From Nematopogon swammerdamellus (Eukaryota > Arthropoda > Insecta > Lepidoptera > Adelidae): a stretch of 64,000 nucleotides of DNA. The notes beneath the pieces were generated by a model. That model ran no database searches. It was given only the letters and a program-made list of their open reading frames with translations, and was not told the DNA's origin. The stretch covers positions 8,711,395 through 8,775,394 of the forward strand of contig OX336345.1 of assembly GCA_946902875.1 (NCBI GenBank). Reading direction: 5' to 3'. Shown here piece after piece: positions 43,301 through 54,290 of this stretch (its first letter is position 1; every line of letters begins with the position of its first letter). Position numbers and translations under genes: made by a program.

Positions 43301-44510
43301 TCAGTTTTGTATATCTCTTTGCTTTCATGCAATTTCAGGTAAGTTATTATATTCGTGATTGTGATCGTCGTAGTCTGGACCCATCGTTTGGCGTCTGTAC
43401 CGTCTGTAGGCTGCAGACTCCGATGCTGCGGCCCCGATCATCTGCAACAGGACCATCATTCAGATTAACGGAAATATGTACTACTTGCTGTTTATCTCGG
43501 ATTGGATTATACCGAGAGATCTTTACTGAATACCGATACTCTACAACCGTGTAATATGCAGTAGCTGTACTACTAAATGTAGAAAGTAGCAGGTTGTAAA
43601 ATGTCGTTAACATTTTCGCCGTATTTACAGTTCACTCGAGGGGGATAAAATCTCGGATCTATGAGAAGTTGAATCCGTCAGCGTTTATGTGTCTACTGCC
43701 TCTCCAATCTTACGGGGACCCGTTTAATCCAACGGTCGTCGTCTTCGTCTCGTCGACTCGCGTGCCCAGCCTACTGCCATTTGAGCTTAGCCGATCTCAA
43801 TCTGCAACCTCTATAAAATTTGTAACGCCAGGTTAGGGCTCTTTAAAAATAAAAGACGTATAATTTATATCAGCTGCTCTTATTTTCCTTCCCCTAACCC
43901 GGTAGGTATCAAAAGTGGAATACAATTCGCAAAAATCTTCATCTAACCAACTTGAAATCGACCAGCATGAATCAGCCTGCACGCCGCCCCGGCTAGGTGC
44001 CGCCGTGTCGATGAAAACTTTTTCTGCGTCAGGTCAGAAAAAAAAACTAACCCAAAAATTACTCTGAAAAGGCCAAGTATAAAAAATTCTTGGTCGGTAT
44101 TTCTTATACATCAAGTTCTTGATATTCTACCGCTAAAATTGGTGGAGATAGCGAACAAAAATTAGGCCATATTTTCTTTATTTTCCATAAGACGAGAAGA
44201 GAATACTATTTTGTACTCAATGGCCACTGTTCCGTTTTCCAAGTCGCTCACCTTTCGCAGAACAGCGTTTACGCGGACAACAGGTGTATGACATTATGCG
44301 TGAGCTTACTCACACATGCGAGTGGTCTGGTCGGCATTTCGACTGGCGGTGTCAATGCCCTCCCCAATGCCTCACTGCGATGTTTGCCACTCCACTTTTT
44401 GCTCTCGAAAAGGATGGGTAGAGGATATTCTCTTGTGTACGTGGCCAAGTATCTAATCATAGTTTTTTCCATTGGCACAGAGACTCTTGCGTTTTGGTTT
44501 TGTGAGATTG
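40373..44510. other. No recognisable gene; possible MITE remnant 41815-42060
   Basis: The stretch ACATCGGCGCTTTCAACGCG ... CCATACACGGAGCGGCATGC ... CGCCGCCGGCCGCCGCC is GC-rich and resembles non-autonomous transposon sequence. Overlapping ORFs on both strands (about 60-70 codons) are not convincing. Elsewhere simple sequence only, e.g. GGTAGGTACCTAGGTACCTA near 41590 and GTATGTATGTATGTAC near 43162. Confidence 0.35.
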
Positions 44511-44514
44511 AACC

Positions 44515-44554
44515 AAAGACCGTACCAACTAAAGTTTGGTAGGTGCGGTCTTTA
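44515..44554. repeat. Small hairpin
   Basis: AAAGACCGTACCAACTAAAG TTTGGTAGGTGCGGTCTTTA pairs with 17 or so bases per arm and two bulged positions. It lies at the end of an 84-codon ORF that I do not accept. Confidence 0.5.
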
Positions 44555-46438
44555 GAATGAACATCACTAAATCATTGCTGATTCGAAGGACTAGAAAAAA
44601 TTACGCAATGCTTTAATTTTATTTATTTATTTATTTATACCTAATGTCTACCTACAGGTCTTCCGGTCCCTATAGTTTCCCGTCTGTCTATTCCTATAGT
44701 GTACGTAGTCGGTTCGCATTACGAATGGGATCAAAAACGCAGGTACCGCTATCTGAGCCCCATCGGATATCAATAGCGGCCACGCTAGCGGTATTCCTCG
44801 TTCATCATTGAACTGCATTATCCAGCATCAGTTAGTACATAATATTATATATATTTAGTATAAAATGGTATTGTATGCCATTTTATACTTTTTATACATA
44901 CATACTATTGTGGAAACTTGACAATCAGTTTACCTTGACAATCAAAGACAGGTCACGCAGAATAAATTAACCAAGTTAAAAATCGATGTGGATCGAAGAT
45001 GCATACTCGTACGTATATAAGATGCTTTTGTTGTTTATTGTTTATTTTATCCTTTCTTGGCAGTACACTGCGCTCAGATTTGTCATATTTATATTGTAAC
45101 ATTCCGCCAGTTCGATTATCACAGCGAAGAAGAACTGACAAGAAACTGACTAGATTTTTTTTTATTATGCACTTAGTCTACTTTACAAAAATGGTTGCCA
45201 CTACCTAAACACGCATGTGCTGATGTATGATGATTATGTATGACAGATGCATTTCATTCAGCAAATTCATGACAAAGTGAAAAAACTCGTATACAAGTTG
45301 CTTTGAAATGTCTTATGTGAACATATCATTGTAATGTGTACTCGATTCAGAATCAGACGGACCTACGAAATCGAAGGAAATTTTATTAGACCGGACATAC
45401 CCGTCTGGTATCTTTGTAACGAGGATATAATTATACCTATTAATGAATGCACCAAGAACATTTAATAAATGCACGTTCCTGCTATCCATCTACAGGTAGT
45501 ATTCGATGTTGATATTGTTGAAGCACTTACACAAACTAGCATTATTCTAGGTTTAGCTAGTCAGCTGAACCATCTCACTGGAAACTGGAAGCCGATGATA
45601 GATAAATCAAAGTTCATCAGATAGCCGATATTACCTACACGTTAGTCGGTCTAGCAGTAGCAATAGTTAGTCTTTCTAGAACGTGTGTCAGCCACACTTT
45701 ACTGAAATGACCTAGACTAGAGTTTAAATTTTTTGTTTGTTATGTAAACTGACTGACACTGTTGGATACATCATCTACAACATCTAGGTGCAACGTCGGT
45801 GCTAAAATTTGGTAGTGGCAATCTCATCTGTGGCGGTGGTAACTACTTACCAACTAGTAAGATAAAAAAAGGGAAGAGACTTCCATACAAAATTCATAGT
45901 GTGAATATTGAATTGTAATTGACTGTACCACAGATTACTTAATAGTGACTGTACGAAGATATCACTCTGTACAGTATATGGACGGCCTGAATAAATAACT
46001 CTATCAATAAGGCTGTAGATAATATCAGTCCTGGCGCTTCTCGGAACTCCTCGATAAGCCTAGAAATAATCGAAACACCGCAGGCGGCTATCAGTAAGTA
46101 TTGATTTCTTATCAATCACCCTAGCGGTCACTGTTGGGTTCGTTCGGTATGCTTGGTTTTCGATTGGGACTAAACTACAGTCCGTTCGTAGTGAATTTCG
46201 TGTGGCGGGCGACCGTGCTTTTGTGATTTAAATTTGGTAAATTGGTGCAGTAGGTAGGTTCGTGTGTGACCTACATTGATAATAAACCTAATACAAAGAA
46301 CTACGCCGAGCAATGATATTATAACTGCAGCAAGCGTAACAGGCGCTCAAGCTTTTAAAACCCCTGTTGAGATGATTCATATGTGTTCACATGGTCAAAT
46401 GACAGATACACAAACACTTAACTAATCCATAATCCATA
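44555..46438. other. No recognisable gene; small repeats only
   Basis: (TTTA)n at about 44622-44640. A TATAAAATGG...CCATTTTATA hairpin at about 44859-44892. A reverse SINE crumb (GTTGGATACATCATCTACAACAT) at about 45760-45785. No supported coding sequence. Confidence 0.4.
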
Positions 46439-46538
46439 ATAATATATTATAATATATATAATATATTATTATTAATAATAATATATATAATATATATATA
46501 TTATATATATTATATATATATATATATATATTATATAT
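46439..46538. repeat. AT-rich (TA)n tract
   Basis: About 100 bases of TATATAT/AATAATATA adjoining the 5' end of the second Helitron-like copy, merging with its AATATTATAAAT start. Confidence 0.9.
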
Positions 46539-46565
46539 AATATTATAAATTCGAAAGTAACTCTG

Positions 46566-46597
<32 letters not shown>

Positions 46598-47087
46598 TAC
46601 CTTTTCACGCCTAAACCGCTGAACAGATTTCGATGAAATATTGCACGAAGATGAATTGGATCCTGAGGAAGGACATAGGGTACCTTTTGTCTCAAAAAAC
46701 AACCCTTAAAGGGGTGAAATAAGGGATGAAAGTTTGTATGGGGAACCTAGCATTTCTCGAGTTAGGGATATGATAGCTTTTGGTATGAAATAAAGAATTA
46801 CGTGTTCAAAATTAGATTTTAGCATTTTATAAAATTTAGTACGGAGATGAATTGCATCCTGAGGAAGGACATAGACTACCTTTTGTTTCAAAAAACAACC
46901 CTTAGGGGGTGAAATAGGGGATGAACGTTTGTATGGGGAACCCATCATTTCTCAAGTTAGGGATATAACGATTCATATTTAGGCTTTTGGTATGAAATAA
47001 AGAATTACGTGTTTCAGCGTTTTAGTTAAATCAACCCTTAAATTAAAATAGGGGATGATTTCAAAATTAGATTTTAGGATTAAATGA

Positions 47088-47285
47088 TGGGGAGGGGGAG
47101 GGAAGGCGGAGGGGAGGAAAAGAGAGAGAGAGGGAGAGGGAGAGGGAGAGGGAGAGGGAGAGGGAGAGGGAGAGGGAGTGGGAGAGGGAGAGGGAGACGG
47201 AGACGGAGACGGAGACGGAGACGGAGACGGAGACGGAGACGGAGACGGAGACGGAGACGGAGACGGAGACGGAGACGGAGACGGA

Positions 47286-47370
<85 letters not shown>

Positions 47371-47482
47371 GCGGAGGCGGAGGCGGAGGCGGAGGCGGAG
47401 GCGGAGGCGGAGGCGGAGGCGGAGGCGGAGGCGGAGGCGGAGGCGGAGGCGGAGGCGGAGGCGGAGGCGGAGGCGGAGGCGA
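47088..47482. repeat. Hexanucleotide array, GGGAGA/GACGGA/GACGGC/GGCGGA
   Basis: Zones in order: GGGAGA (to about 47190), GACGGA (to about 47288), GACGGC (to about 47368), GGCGGA (to 47480). Each step changes one base of the hexamer. Open frames coding poly-Arg, Asp-Gly and poly-Gly are artefacts. Confidence 0.95.
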
Positions 47483-47489
47483 GACTTCA

Positions 47490-49092
47490 GACCCTCAGTT
47501 ACGTACTTTCATCAAGAAGGTTTATAGTCTTCCTGAACGCAGCTCGGCCTTCGGCCTCGCCTTCAATTACTTAATTTCTTCGGGAAGGTTTATCGTCTTC
47601 CTGAACGCAGCTCGGCCTTCGGCCTCGCCCTCAGTTACTTACTTTCTTCGAGAAGGTTTATCGTCTTTCTGAACGCAGCTCGGCCTTCGGCCTCGCCCTT
47701 TGTTACTTACTTTCTTCGAGAAGGTTTATAGTCTTCCTGAACGAAGCTCGGCCTTCGGCCTCGCCCTCAGTTACTTACTTTCTTTGAGAAAGTTTATCGT
47801 CTTCCTGAACGCAGCCCGGCCTTCGGCCTCGCCCTTTGCTACTTACTTTCTTCGAGACGGTTTATAGTCTTCCTAAACGCAGCTCGGCCTTCGGCCTCGC
47901 CCATTGTGACGTACTTTCTTCGAGAAGGTTTATAGTCTTCCTCAACGCAGCTCGGCCTTCGGCCTCGCCCTCAGTTACTTACTTTCTTCGAGAAAGTTTA
48001 TCGTTTTCCTGAACGCAGCTCGGCCTTCGGCCACACCCTTTGTTACTTACTTTCATCGAGAAGGTTTATAGTCTTCCTGAACACAGCTCGGCCTTCGGCC
48101 TCGCCCTTCGGCCTCGCCCTTTGTTACTTACTTTCTTTGAGAAGGTTTATAGTCTTACTGAACGTAGCTCGGCCTGCAGTTTAGGGCATAGTTACTTACT
48201 TTCTTTGAGAAGGTTTATAGTCTTTCTGAACGCAGCTCGGCCTTCGGCTACGCCCTCAGTTGCGTACTTTCTTCGAGAAGGTTTACAGTCTTCCTGAACG
48301 CATCTCAGACTTCGGCCTCGCCCTTAGTTACTTACTTTCTTCGAGAAGGTTTATCGTCTTCCTGAACGGAGCTCGGCCTTCGGCCTCGCCCTTTGCTGCT
48401 TACTTTCTTCGAGAAGGTTTATAGTCTTCCTAAACGCAGCTCGGCCTTCGTCCTCGCTCTTTCTTACTTACTTTATTCGAGAAGGTTTATAGTCTTCCTG
48501 AACGCAGCTCGGCCTTCGGCCTCGCCCTCAGTTACTTACTTTCTTCGAGAAACTTTATCGTCTTCCTGAACGTAGCTCGGCGTTCGGCCTCGCCTTTTGT
48601 TACTTACTTTCTTCGAGAAGGTTTATAGTCTTCCTGAACGCAGCTCGGCCTTCGGCCTCGCCCTCAGCTACTTACTTTCTTTGAGAAAGTTTATCGTCTT
48701 CCTGAACGCAGCTCGGCCTTCGGCCTCGCCTTTTGTTACTTACTTTCTTCGAGAAGGTTTATAGTCTTCCTGAACGCAGCTCGGCCTTCGGCCTCGCCCT
48801 CAGCTACTTACTTTCTTTGAGAAAGTTTATCGTCTTCCTGAACGCAGTTTGGCCTTCGGTTTCGCCCATAGTTACGTACTTTCTTTGAGAAGGTTTATAG
48901 TGTTCCTGAACGCAGCTCGGCCTTCGGCCTCGCCCTCAGTTGCGTACTTTCTTCGAGAAGGTTTATAGTCTTACTGAACGCAGCTCGGCCTTCGGCCTCG
49001 CCCTTAGTTACTTACTTTATTCGAGAAGGTTTATAGTCTTCCTGAACGCAGCTCGGCCTTCGGCCTCGCCCTCAGTTACTTACTTTCTTCTT
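47490..49092. repeat. 68-bp minisatellite, about 23 units
   Basis: Same unit as 15806-17252, again with TTTATAG and TTTATCG types partly alternating. One unit has an extra CTTCGGCCTCGCC insertion (about 48105), and one has a decayed core (GGCCTGCAGTTTAGGGC, about 48172). No inverted first unit is present here. Confidence 0.95.
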
Positions 49093-49135
49093 TGAAATAC
49101 GAATTTCACGCGAGCGGAGCCGCGGGCTCAGCTAG

Positions 49136-49592
49136 TTATATTATAATGAAGTGATCAACGTGGATGGCTACGTGACCCTAAAAAGCTGGCTCATACTTAT
49201 ATAACGTCACATCACAATTTTTTTCCAATGCGGTAGGCAGAGCCGACGGACCTACCTGCCTGCCTGCCTGACACACGATTAATTTCCAATGAAGAACATG
49301 ATTCAATAGTCGAAGGTTTTAACAATAAAGTCATGTCTGATGACAGCGGTGTCGGACACAATGCTAGGCGTGATCACGCGCACGCGACTCGCCCCTTGCG
49401 TGACTCCCGCGCGTGACAGCTCGTCGCTAACAACGCGTGCCTGTTTTCCAAATAAGTAGGTAAGTAATTAGCTAGACGAAGATCGACGGGAATCAGTGAG
49501 TGAAGCACCAATCGACGAAGCAACTTTGGCTTTGTTTTCGGACTTCGGCCAGTCCGCCTATTCTCTATTCCCGATTATCGAAAAAAATGCGG
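49136..49592. other. No recognisable feature
   Basis: Short (CCTG)n-like words near 49250-49265 and a CGCACGCGACTCG patch. No gene supported. Confidence 0.4.
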
Positions 49593-49594
49593 TA

Positions 49595-49957
49595 AAAAGT
49601 TTTAAAAAACATAAAACCGACTTCCTAAAAAAAGTAAAACTAAAAAACTATTTAAAATAAAAATATAAAAACCGCCTTCAAAAATATGTGAAATAAAAAC
49701 CTAAAAAAAAAAACGAACCCTAGAGTTGAAGGCGGTGCTAAAAAGGCTACACAAATCACAAAGGATATTATCATCCGCTCATGTTTTCTTTCATGCATCA
49801 ATTTTGCTTGCTTTAGCACCGCCTTCAACTCTAGGGTTCGTTTTTTTTTTTAGGTTTTTATTTCACATATTTTTGAAGGCGGTTTTTATATTTTTATTTT
49901 AAATAGTTTTTTAGTTTTACTTTTTTTAGGAAGTCGGTTTTATGTTTTTTAAAACTT
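49595..49957. mobile_element. Foldback element, ~145-bp arms, complete copy
   Basis: The left arm from AAAAGTTTTAAAAAACATAA AACCGACTTCC to GGCGGTGCTAAA (49595-49743) is inverted at about 49811-49957, nearly without mismatch. The loop is about 70 bp. No coding capacity. Deleted copies lie at 10775-10938 and 11085-11215. The arms contain GAAGGCGGT and GGAAGTCGGTTTTATG words shared with common moth repeats. Confidence 0.85.
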
Positions 49958-50007
49958 TTTTTTTATTTCACAGTTTTTTTTAGTAATTTTTTGCTATTAA
50001 TGTACTC

Positions 50008-50044
50008 GGCGGAATCGCTCGGCCTTCGGCCTCGCGATTCCGCC
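50008..50044. repeat. GC palindrome hairpin element, copy 3
   Basis: Identical to 10987-11023, with the same flanks (GCTATTAATGTACTC and CTCGCTTTCCAATCCGATCT) and the same position immediately 3' of the foldback element. Confidence 0.8.
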
Positions 50045-50087
50045 TCGCTTTCCAATCCGATCTTGACCCAATTAAAATAGGACCACG

Positions 50088-50432
50088 TCAGCTTCGATAG
50101 CTCAGTGGTGCAGACAGTCAACTGTCGCTATTGAATTTTAAGCAACGCTGGGTGCGGTCAGTACTTAGATGGGTGACCGCTGACCGTTGGAGGCTGACCA
50201 AGGTTCGGATTCCTCGTAAAACTGTAAGTCCCTTCCCTCGTAATCTTACTTGGTGGTAGGGTTTAACCTTCCCGGGTTGGTACCACCGCACTGAATTAAA
50301 CGTCGGTCGAAACGGCTATGTAAATAGTTTGTGTTTTCCGACCAGTTCAGTGTAGTCAGCACGATCAAAGGGGGAAGCACTGACATGGCACTGGTGTTAT
50401 GGGCTGACATCACGGACGTTGTAGGTGATGTT
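50088..50432 (+). repeat. SINE (tRNA/5S-headed family), 3'-truncated copy
   Basis: A box TAGCTCAGTGGTGCAGA, 5S-like TTAAGCAACGCTGGGTGCGG and TCAGTACTTAGATGGGTGAC CGC (50138-50180), then B-box-like AAGGTTCGGATTCC. The 5S-like part here carries TTAGATGGG, the form usual in insect 5S rRNA. The copy breaks at TAGGTGATG and is replaced by a triplicated segment. Confidence 0.85.
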
Positions 50433-50628
50433 GCAGAACTTAGTAGAATGGACAGACATAAACGTGTTACGGAAGCCTACTTTTATTATAAAATAACCGT
50501 CGGAGGACCTTGGTTGAAAATTGTAAAATTTAGTAGAACGGATAGACATGCATATGTTACGGAACCCTACATTCATTTTGCAGAACTTAGTAGAATGGAC
50601 AGACATAAACGTGTTACGGAACCCTACT
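50433..50628 (+). repeat. Triplicated ~48-bp segment
   Basis: CAGAACTTAGTAGAATGGAC AGACATAAACGTGTTACGGA A(G/C)CCTAC occurs at 50433, 50523 (diverged) and 50580. Copies 1 and 3 are almost identical. The frame stays open across them, giving a 122-codon ORF with DRHKRVTE repeated. I regard it as part of an interspersed repeat. Confidence 0.7.
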
Positions 50629-50802
50629 TAACAGTTGCACTCCGGGAGTGCCGGCAGATCCCGTGCCACTCTAACTTAACCCTTAACGCAATGACTTAAG
50701 GTTTCATTTTAAAAATGACGCTGACGCGATGTCGCGAGTTATACATTTTTACTCACCTAAAAAAGTGCCAAGAGCCGCTAAAGAAGTTTTCACTTCAAAA
50801 AC
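50629..50802. repeat. Interspersed repeat fragment with GCACTCCGGGAGTGCCGGCAG
   Basis: A palindromic GCACTCCGGGAGTGC, then GTGCCAAGAGCCGCTAAAGA AGTTTTCACTTC, which matches 33060-33085 and 33722-33765. Confidence 0.55.
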
Positions 50803-51749
50803 CTCAGGGTTATCCCCTTTCAAATAAAAAAAAAAGAATTTTCAAAATCGGCCCACAATTGACGGAGTAATCGCGTAACAAACATCCAAAAAAAGAAAAC
50901 ATACCGTCGAATTGAGAATCTTTTAGGTCTAAAGTAAATTTCTCGTGAAGACAAATGCAACGAGCCCAAACACGATGGGTTTATCATGTGTAGTTTAGGA
51001 GTTCCTATGGCCACCTTCTGTCTCCATCATCAAACCAGCTCGATGGTACTCGGTACAGTAGGTACTGGCCAGGTACCATAATAAATTAAGCGCCGGTCGG
51101 AAAAGATAAAAAATTTCAAATTTAGAATATTCATGAAACAAGGGTCCGAATATGTATCACTAGTATATCGATTCATGTATTTCAACAGGACAGAGAAAAT
51201 TTCAAAATATTAGGTATTTAATACTTTTTAGTTTTTTTTTTTTTGTTTTTTGGAAATCGGTTTAATATTTTTTAAAACAGTTTTTATTTCATTCTTTTTA
51301 GTAATATTACATAAAAAAGAATAATCGAAATCGAATAATCGAAATCGATTGAAGTGGTACAGAATTATTCGCCATATGTGTCAGACTGCAAATTGCTGAA
51401 TAAGTCCACATCACAAATGTTTTGCTGAAGGTAACCACACACCATACTAATTTATCAAACTGAAAATTGCCGAAAACGACCACATCACAAGTTTTGCTGA
51501 AGGTAACCACACACCATAGTATTATGCTGATTTTTCGAAAACCACTGAACCAATTTCGATAAAATTGAAATGGGACCACCTCGGAAGTATGACCTAACTA
51601 ACAAAAAAAGAATTTTCTAAATCGGCCCTCAATTGACGGAGAAATCGTGTTACAAACATACAAAAAAAAAAAAAAAATAAAAAAAAAAATAAAAAAAAAA
51701 AAACATACAGACGAATTGAGAACCTCCTCCTTTTTTGGAAGTCGGTTAA
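50803..51749. repeat. Composite repeat block shared with 11834-12757
   Basis: Collinear with 11834-12757, from CCTCAGGGTTATCCCCTTTC to TTTTTTGGAAGTCGGTTAAA. Differences are A-run lengths (the run at 51661-51702 is longer and interrupted by T), a missing ~10 bases after GATTCATGTAT, and scattered substitutions. Confidence 0.75.
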
Positions 51750-51779
51750 AAATACGCGCACTGGGCAGGGATTGCATAC

Positions 51780-52062
51780 CCATACGCTGGACTTACCACG
51801 GATGCGTACCAATCGGTTCTGCAGATCTTACCTTCACAGAACTCTCTCCCTGCCCACATATTTCCCCCCAAGTATAGTCTCGGGTCCTTATAATCTCGAT
51901 GCTCGGGTACTTCAAGGCGTGAGTAGGCACCTGTCACGCCGGTATGGTATTCGCACCCCCGCGTACAACCGAATGTCTTGCGAATGCCCATGGGTGTCGT
52001 TCGTTAGACACCTATGGGTGGCTTCCTTCGGGGCCACATGTTATGTTGCGCTTTCTATAAAA
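51780..52062 (+). pseudogene. CR1/jockey-type LINE 3' end, fragment
   Basis: RTNRFCRSYLHRTLSLPTYF in one frame, then LQGVSRHLSRRYGIRTPAYN, followed by the GAATGCCCATGGGTGTCGTT ... TTGCGCTTTCTATAAAA tail. Same family as 2890-3115. Confidence 0.65.
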
Positions 52063-52600
52063 GAAAAACTACAGCTGTCTCACTAGACGCATTGAGAACT
52101 CGAAGATAGAGAAGCCATATAATGTAGATGAAGCAAAATCCAATGCTGAGCCCGACGACGTCCAAGAAAGTAGCGTGGAACTTGAACTTGGAGTAAGTTT
52201 CAGAGGATTTAGAATTGTTGATTGTTTATTGAGAATTCCTGTGGCAGTAAGACTGCACTCGAACTTGTCAGTTGTCACACAATACTGCGCGCGAATATGC
52301 GCAGTATTTTTTATTCAGGATTTTCTTATCTTCGTGAAATTGCTATAGCTGCAATGCAACAAGTTGAAACCTGACAGCAAACAATCTTAATTACTTAATT
52401 GTCGTCCTCTAGACAATGCGTTATTTATTATAATTTATGCTATTTATAAACGTTTTTATTATATCTAGTTTTGTTTTTAAAGCAACGACGCCAAATGATA
52501 GCAGCTTGCCTTTTTTGATATTAATTGTCATTCATTTGTTTACTTCATTATTTAGCGCGTCTTCTTTAGGTACTCGGTACTGCAGTGCGTACGCACGAAC
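52063..52600. other. No recognisable feature
   Basis: AT-rich. A GCGCGAATATGCGC palindrome is at about 52287. No gene supported. Confidence 0.4.
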
Positions 52601-52602
52601 AT

Positions 52603-52852
52603 CTATTGTAAAAAAACCTTCATGTTGCTGAATATATGAGTGATATATGAGAGAATGTCTTTCGGGTAACCCTGTTTGGTGAGATTTAGCCCCAAAGTTT
52701 CATCATCATCGGTCACGTTTTTATGTATGAATGTTTTCGGTTCCACGAAATCCCCATTCAATGGGCGGCGCAAACGCAATGCTTTCAAAACGTCATCTCC
52801 ACGATGTGTGGCGAAACTCTTGGCCATCTGTGTGGCCCCTTGTTCCATATGT
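52603..52852 (-). CDS. Unrecognised ORF, C-terminal ~82 codons
   Basis: A 149-codon reverse frame extends to 53052. The portion from the Met at about 52850 (MEQGATQMAKSFATHRGDDV, then FVEPKTFIHKNVTDDDETLG) to KVFLQ-stop has balanced, protein-like composition, while the upstream part looks random. No membrane segment or zinc motif. It could be a last exon of a gene or a transposon ORF relic. Function unknown. Confidence 0.3.
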
Positions 52853-53275
52853 ACATAGGTACTACGCTTACATATGTGCAACGTATACCATTTTGATGAG
52901 CTCTGACAACAAATTATCAGTGACTGTTTAGGTAATACGAGTAGGTATCGTATGTTTGGTTTGAAGTCACCTATTATGATGTTGTAGAATCTTGTTACGT
53001 CTTTTGCATTTCTGTGTTGGTTTGTAACTATGTGCCTAACTATAAGTTCCACGCTTGTGGCCCAGTGCTAGATTACTGCATAAATTATTCCTGCTCTTTC
53101 TCGATTTTATTGTTGTCGTTAATATTCGGCCCGATAGCGTAGCTAGGGGTCATGCCCTGCAGATTATTTGAGGTTATCAAAAACTAAAAATATTCCAAAG
53201 TTAAGTAAAATATGAAGTACCTAAATACTATTTATGCTGTAACAATATTCTAAGGCTGTAACCTAAAGGTTTTTA
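52853..53275. other. No recognisable feature
   Basis: AT-rich; a short repeat word GATAGCGTAGCTAGGGGTCA at about 53147 only. Confidence 0.4.
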
Positions 53276-53277
53276 TA

Positions 53278-53575
53278 ACAAGGCAATCCGCCGACGCCTA
53301 AACGTAGTCGATATTATGGGACACCGGGTGGCTAAGCTCAAGTGGCAGTAGGCTGGGCACGTCAGCCGAAGAGACGGCAATCGTTGGCGTAACCGTGGAC
53401 ACTGGCGGCCGTGAGCAGGAAAACGGAGTGTATGAAGACCACCCGCCAGGTGGGACAACGACATCAAGTAGGCATCTAGGCGAAGATCAATGTTCCGTAG
53501 CGCTGGAGGAAAATTTATGAGTCGTGTGTCCAGCAGTGGACGCATACACGCTGACTGTCTGACTGACTGACAGAT
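53278..53575 (+). pseudogene. RTE-clade LINE, C-terminal relic
   Basis: One frame reads KLKWQ-stop-AGHVSRRDGNRW, then HWRP-stop-AGKRSV and RPPARWDNDIK, which tracks the conserved C-terminus of RTE-type polymerases (KW.WAGH..RR.D.RW...WRPR.GKRS.GRPP.RW.DDI). This is followed by a frameshift and the tail CCAGCAGTGGACGCATACAC GCTGACTG. Three stops and a shift; dead, 5'-truncated copy. Confidence 0.75.
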
Positions 53576-54290
53576 TATAGTTGTTGCTTTGTTGTAGAAG
53601 CTTTTCTTTTCAAGATTTTCCGTAGTGGACGAGCTCGCGCAATGTGAGCTTCAACAGAGCCCCGTAATTTCGAACATTCTACATAGTTCATCGTAGTTAA
53701 CCTTTATTAACCTTTACATATTTACAAACATTACATATTATATAATAAGTATAATTTTCAGTTTCAGCTTCTTTATTTATCCAATTGGCAATACGAAACA
53801 CTTGGACAACACTTTGGCAGTAGATAATTCGGAGGCCATCCTTACTTGGCCGAATAGCATCCTTTGCGCCCTAAATACAAACTTTACAATGGACAAATTC
53901 TGTGTGAATAAAAACTGGATTGAATGGAATAATTCACAAATAATAATTACCGTTGGGCCCCCACATTAGGGATCTATAGCGAACGAGATTCACCCTTCTT
54001 TTGGTTGAGCTGAGCAACATCTGGGGAACTTGTTTCGACTTGAATCTTGAAATTGCGAGATGGTTTATGAACACAGCAAAAGATTTGTTTATTCGACCTA
54101 AGAAGTTTAATTTAAGTGTAGATAGCGGTTGTGTACAACAAAACTTGATCAGAGGTGAATCAGAGGAAAAAGGATTTTTATATACGCAATAACAAATGGT
54201 GACCCCACACCCCACTGTTTCTGTGGGTGACACGATCACGTGACAAGCCAAGATCTTTTCAGGCAAGACCTTCGAGGAAATATTATACGT
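53576..54290. other. Unassigned; possible LTR edge and primer-binding site at ~54190
   Basis: AATAACAAATGGTGACCCCA CACCCCAC at about 54188 resembles an LTR end (..CA) followed by a primer-binding site starting TGGTGACCCC, as in some BEL/Pao elements. AATAAA at about 53907 could be its poly(A) signal. No second LTR, gag or pol is seen. The 110-codon reverse and 63-codon forward ORFs here are mutual shadows. Confidence 0.2.

Larger units (their letters stand above)
46539..49135 (+). mobile_element. Helitron-like non-autonomous element, copy 2 (2.6 kb)
   Basis: Same order as copy 1: AATATTATAAATTCGAAAGT, (CTGT)n, TTCACGCCTAAACCGCTGAA, two copies of the GATGAATTG.ATCCTGAGGA segment, hexamer array, 68-bp array, then TTCACGCGAGCGGAGCCGCG GGCTCAGCTAG at 49135 followed by T. 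The 5' TC is lost or hidden in the TA tract. No Rep/helicase. Differences from copy 1 lie mainly in array composition. Confidence 0.75.

Noticed and set aside
47084..47672. ORFs coding poly-Arg and Asp-Gly repeats
   Set aside because: Same artefact of the hexamer array.
53576..54290. Solo LTR of a BEL/Pao retrotransposon
   Set aside because: Only a primer-binding-site-like word supports it; no defined LTR start, target duplication or internal genes, so kept as an unassigned stretch.
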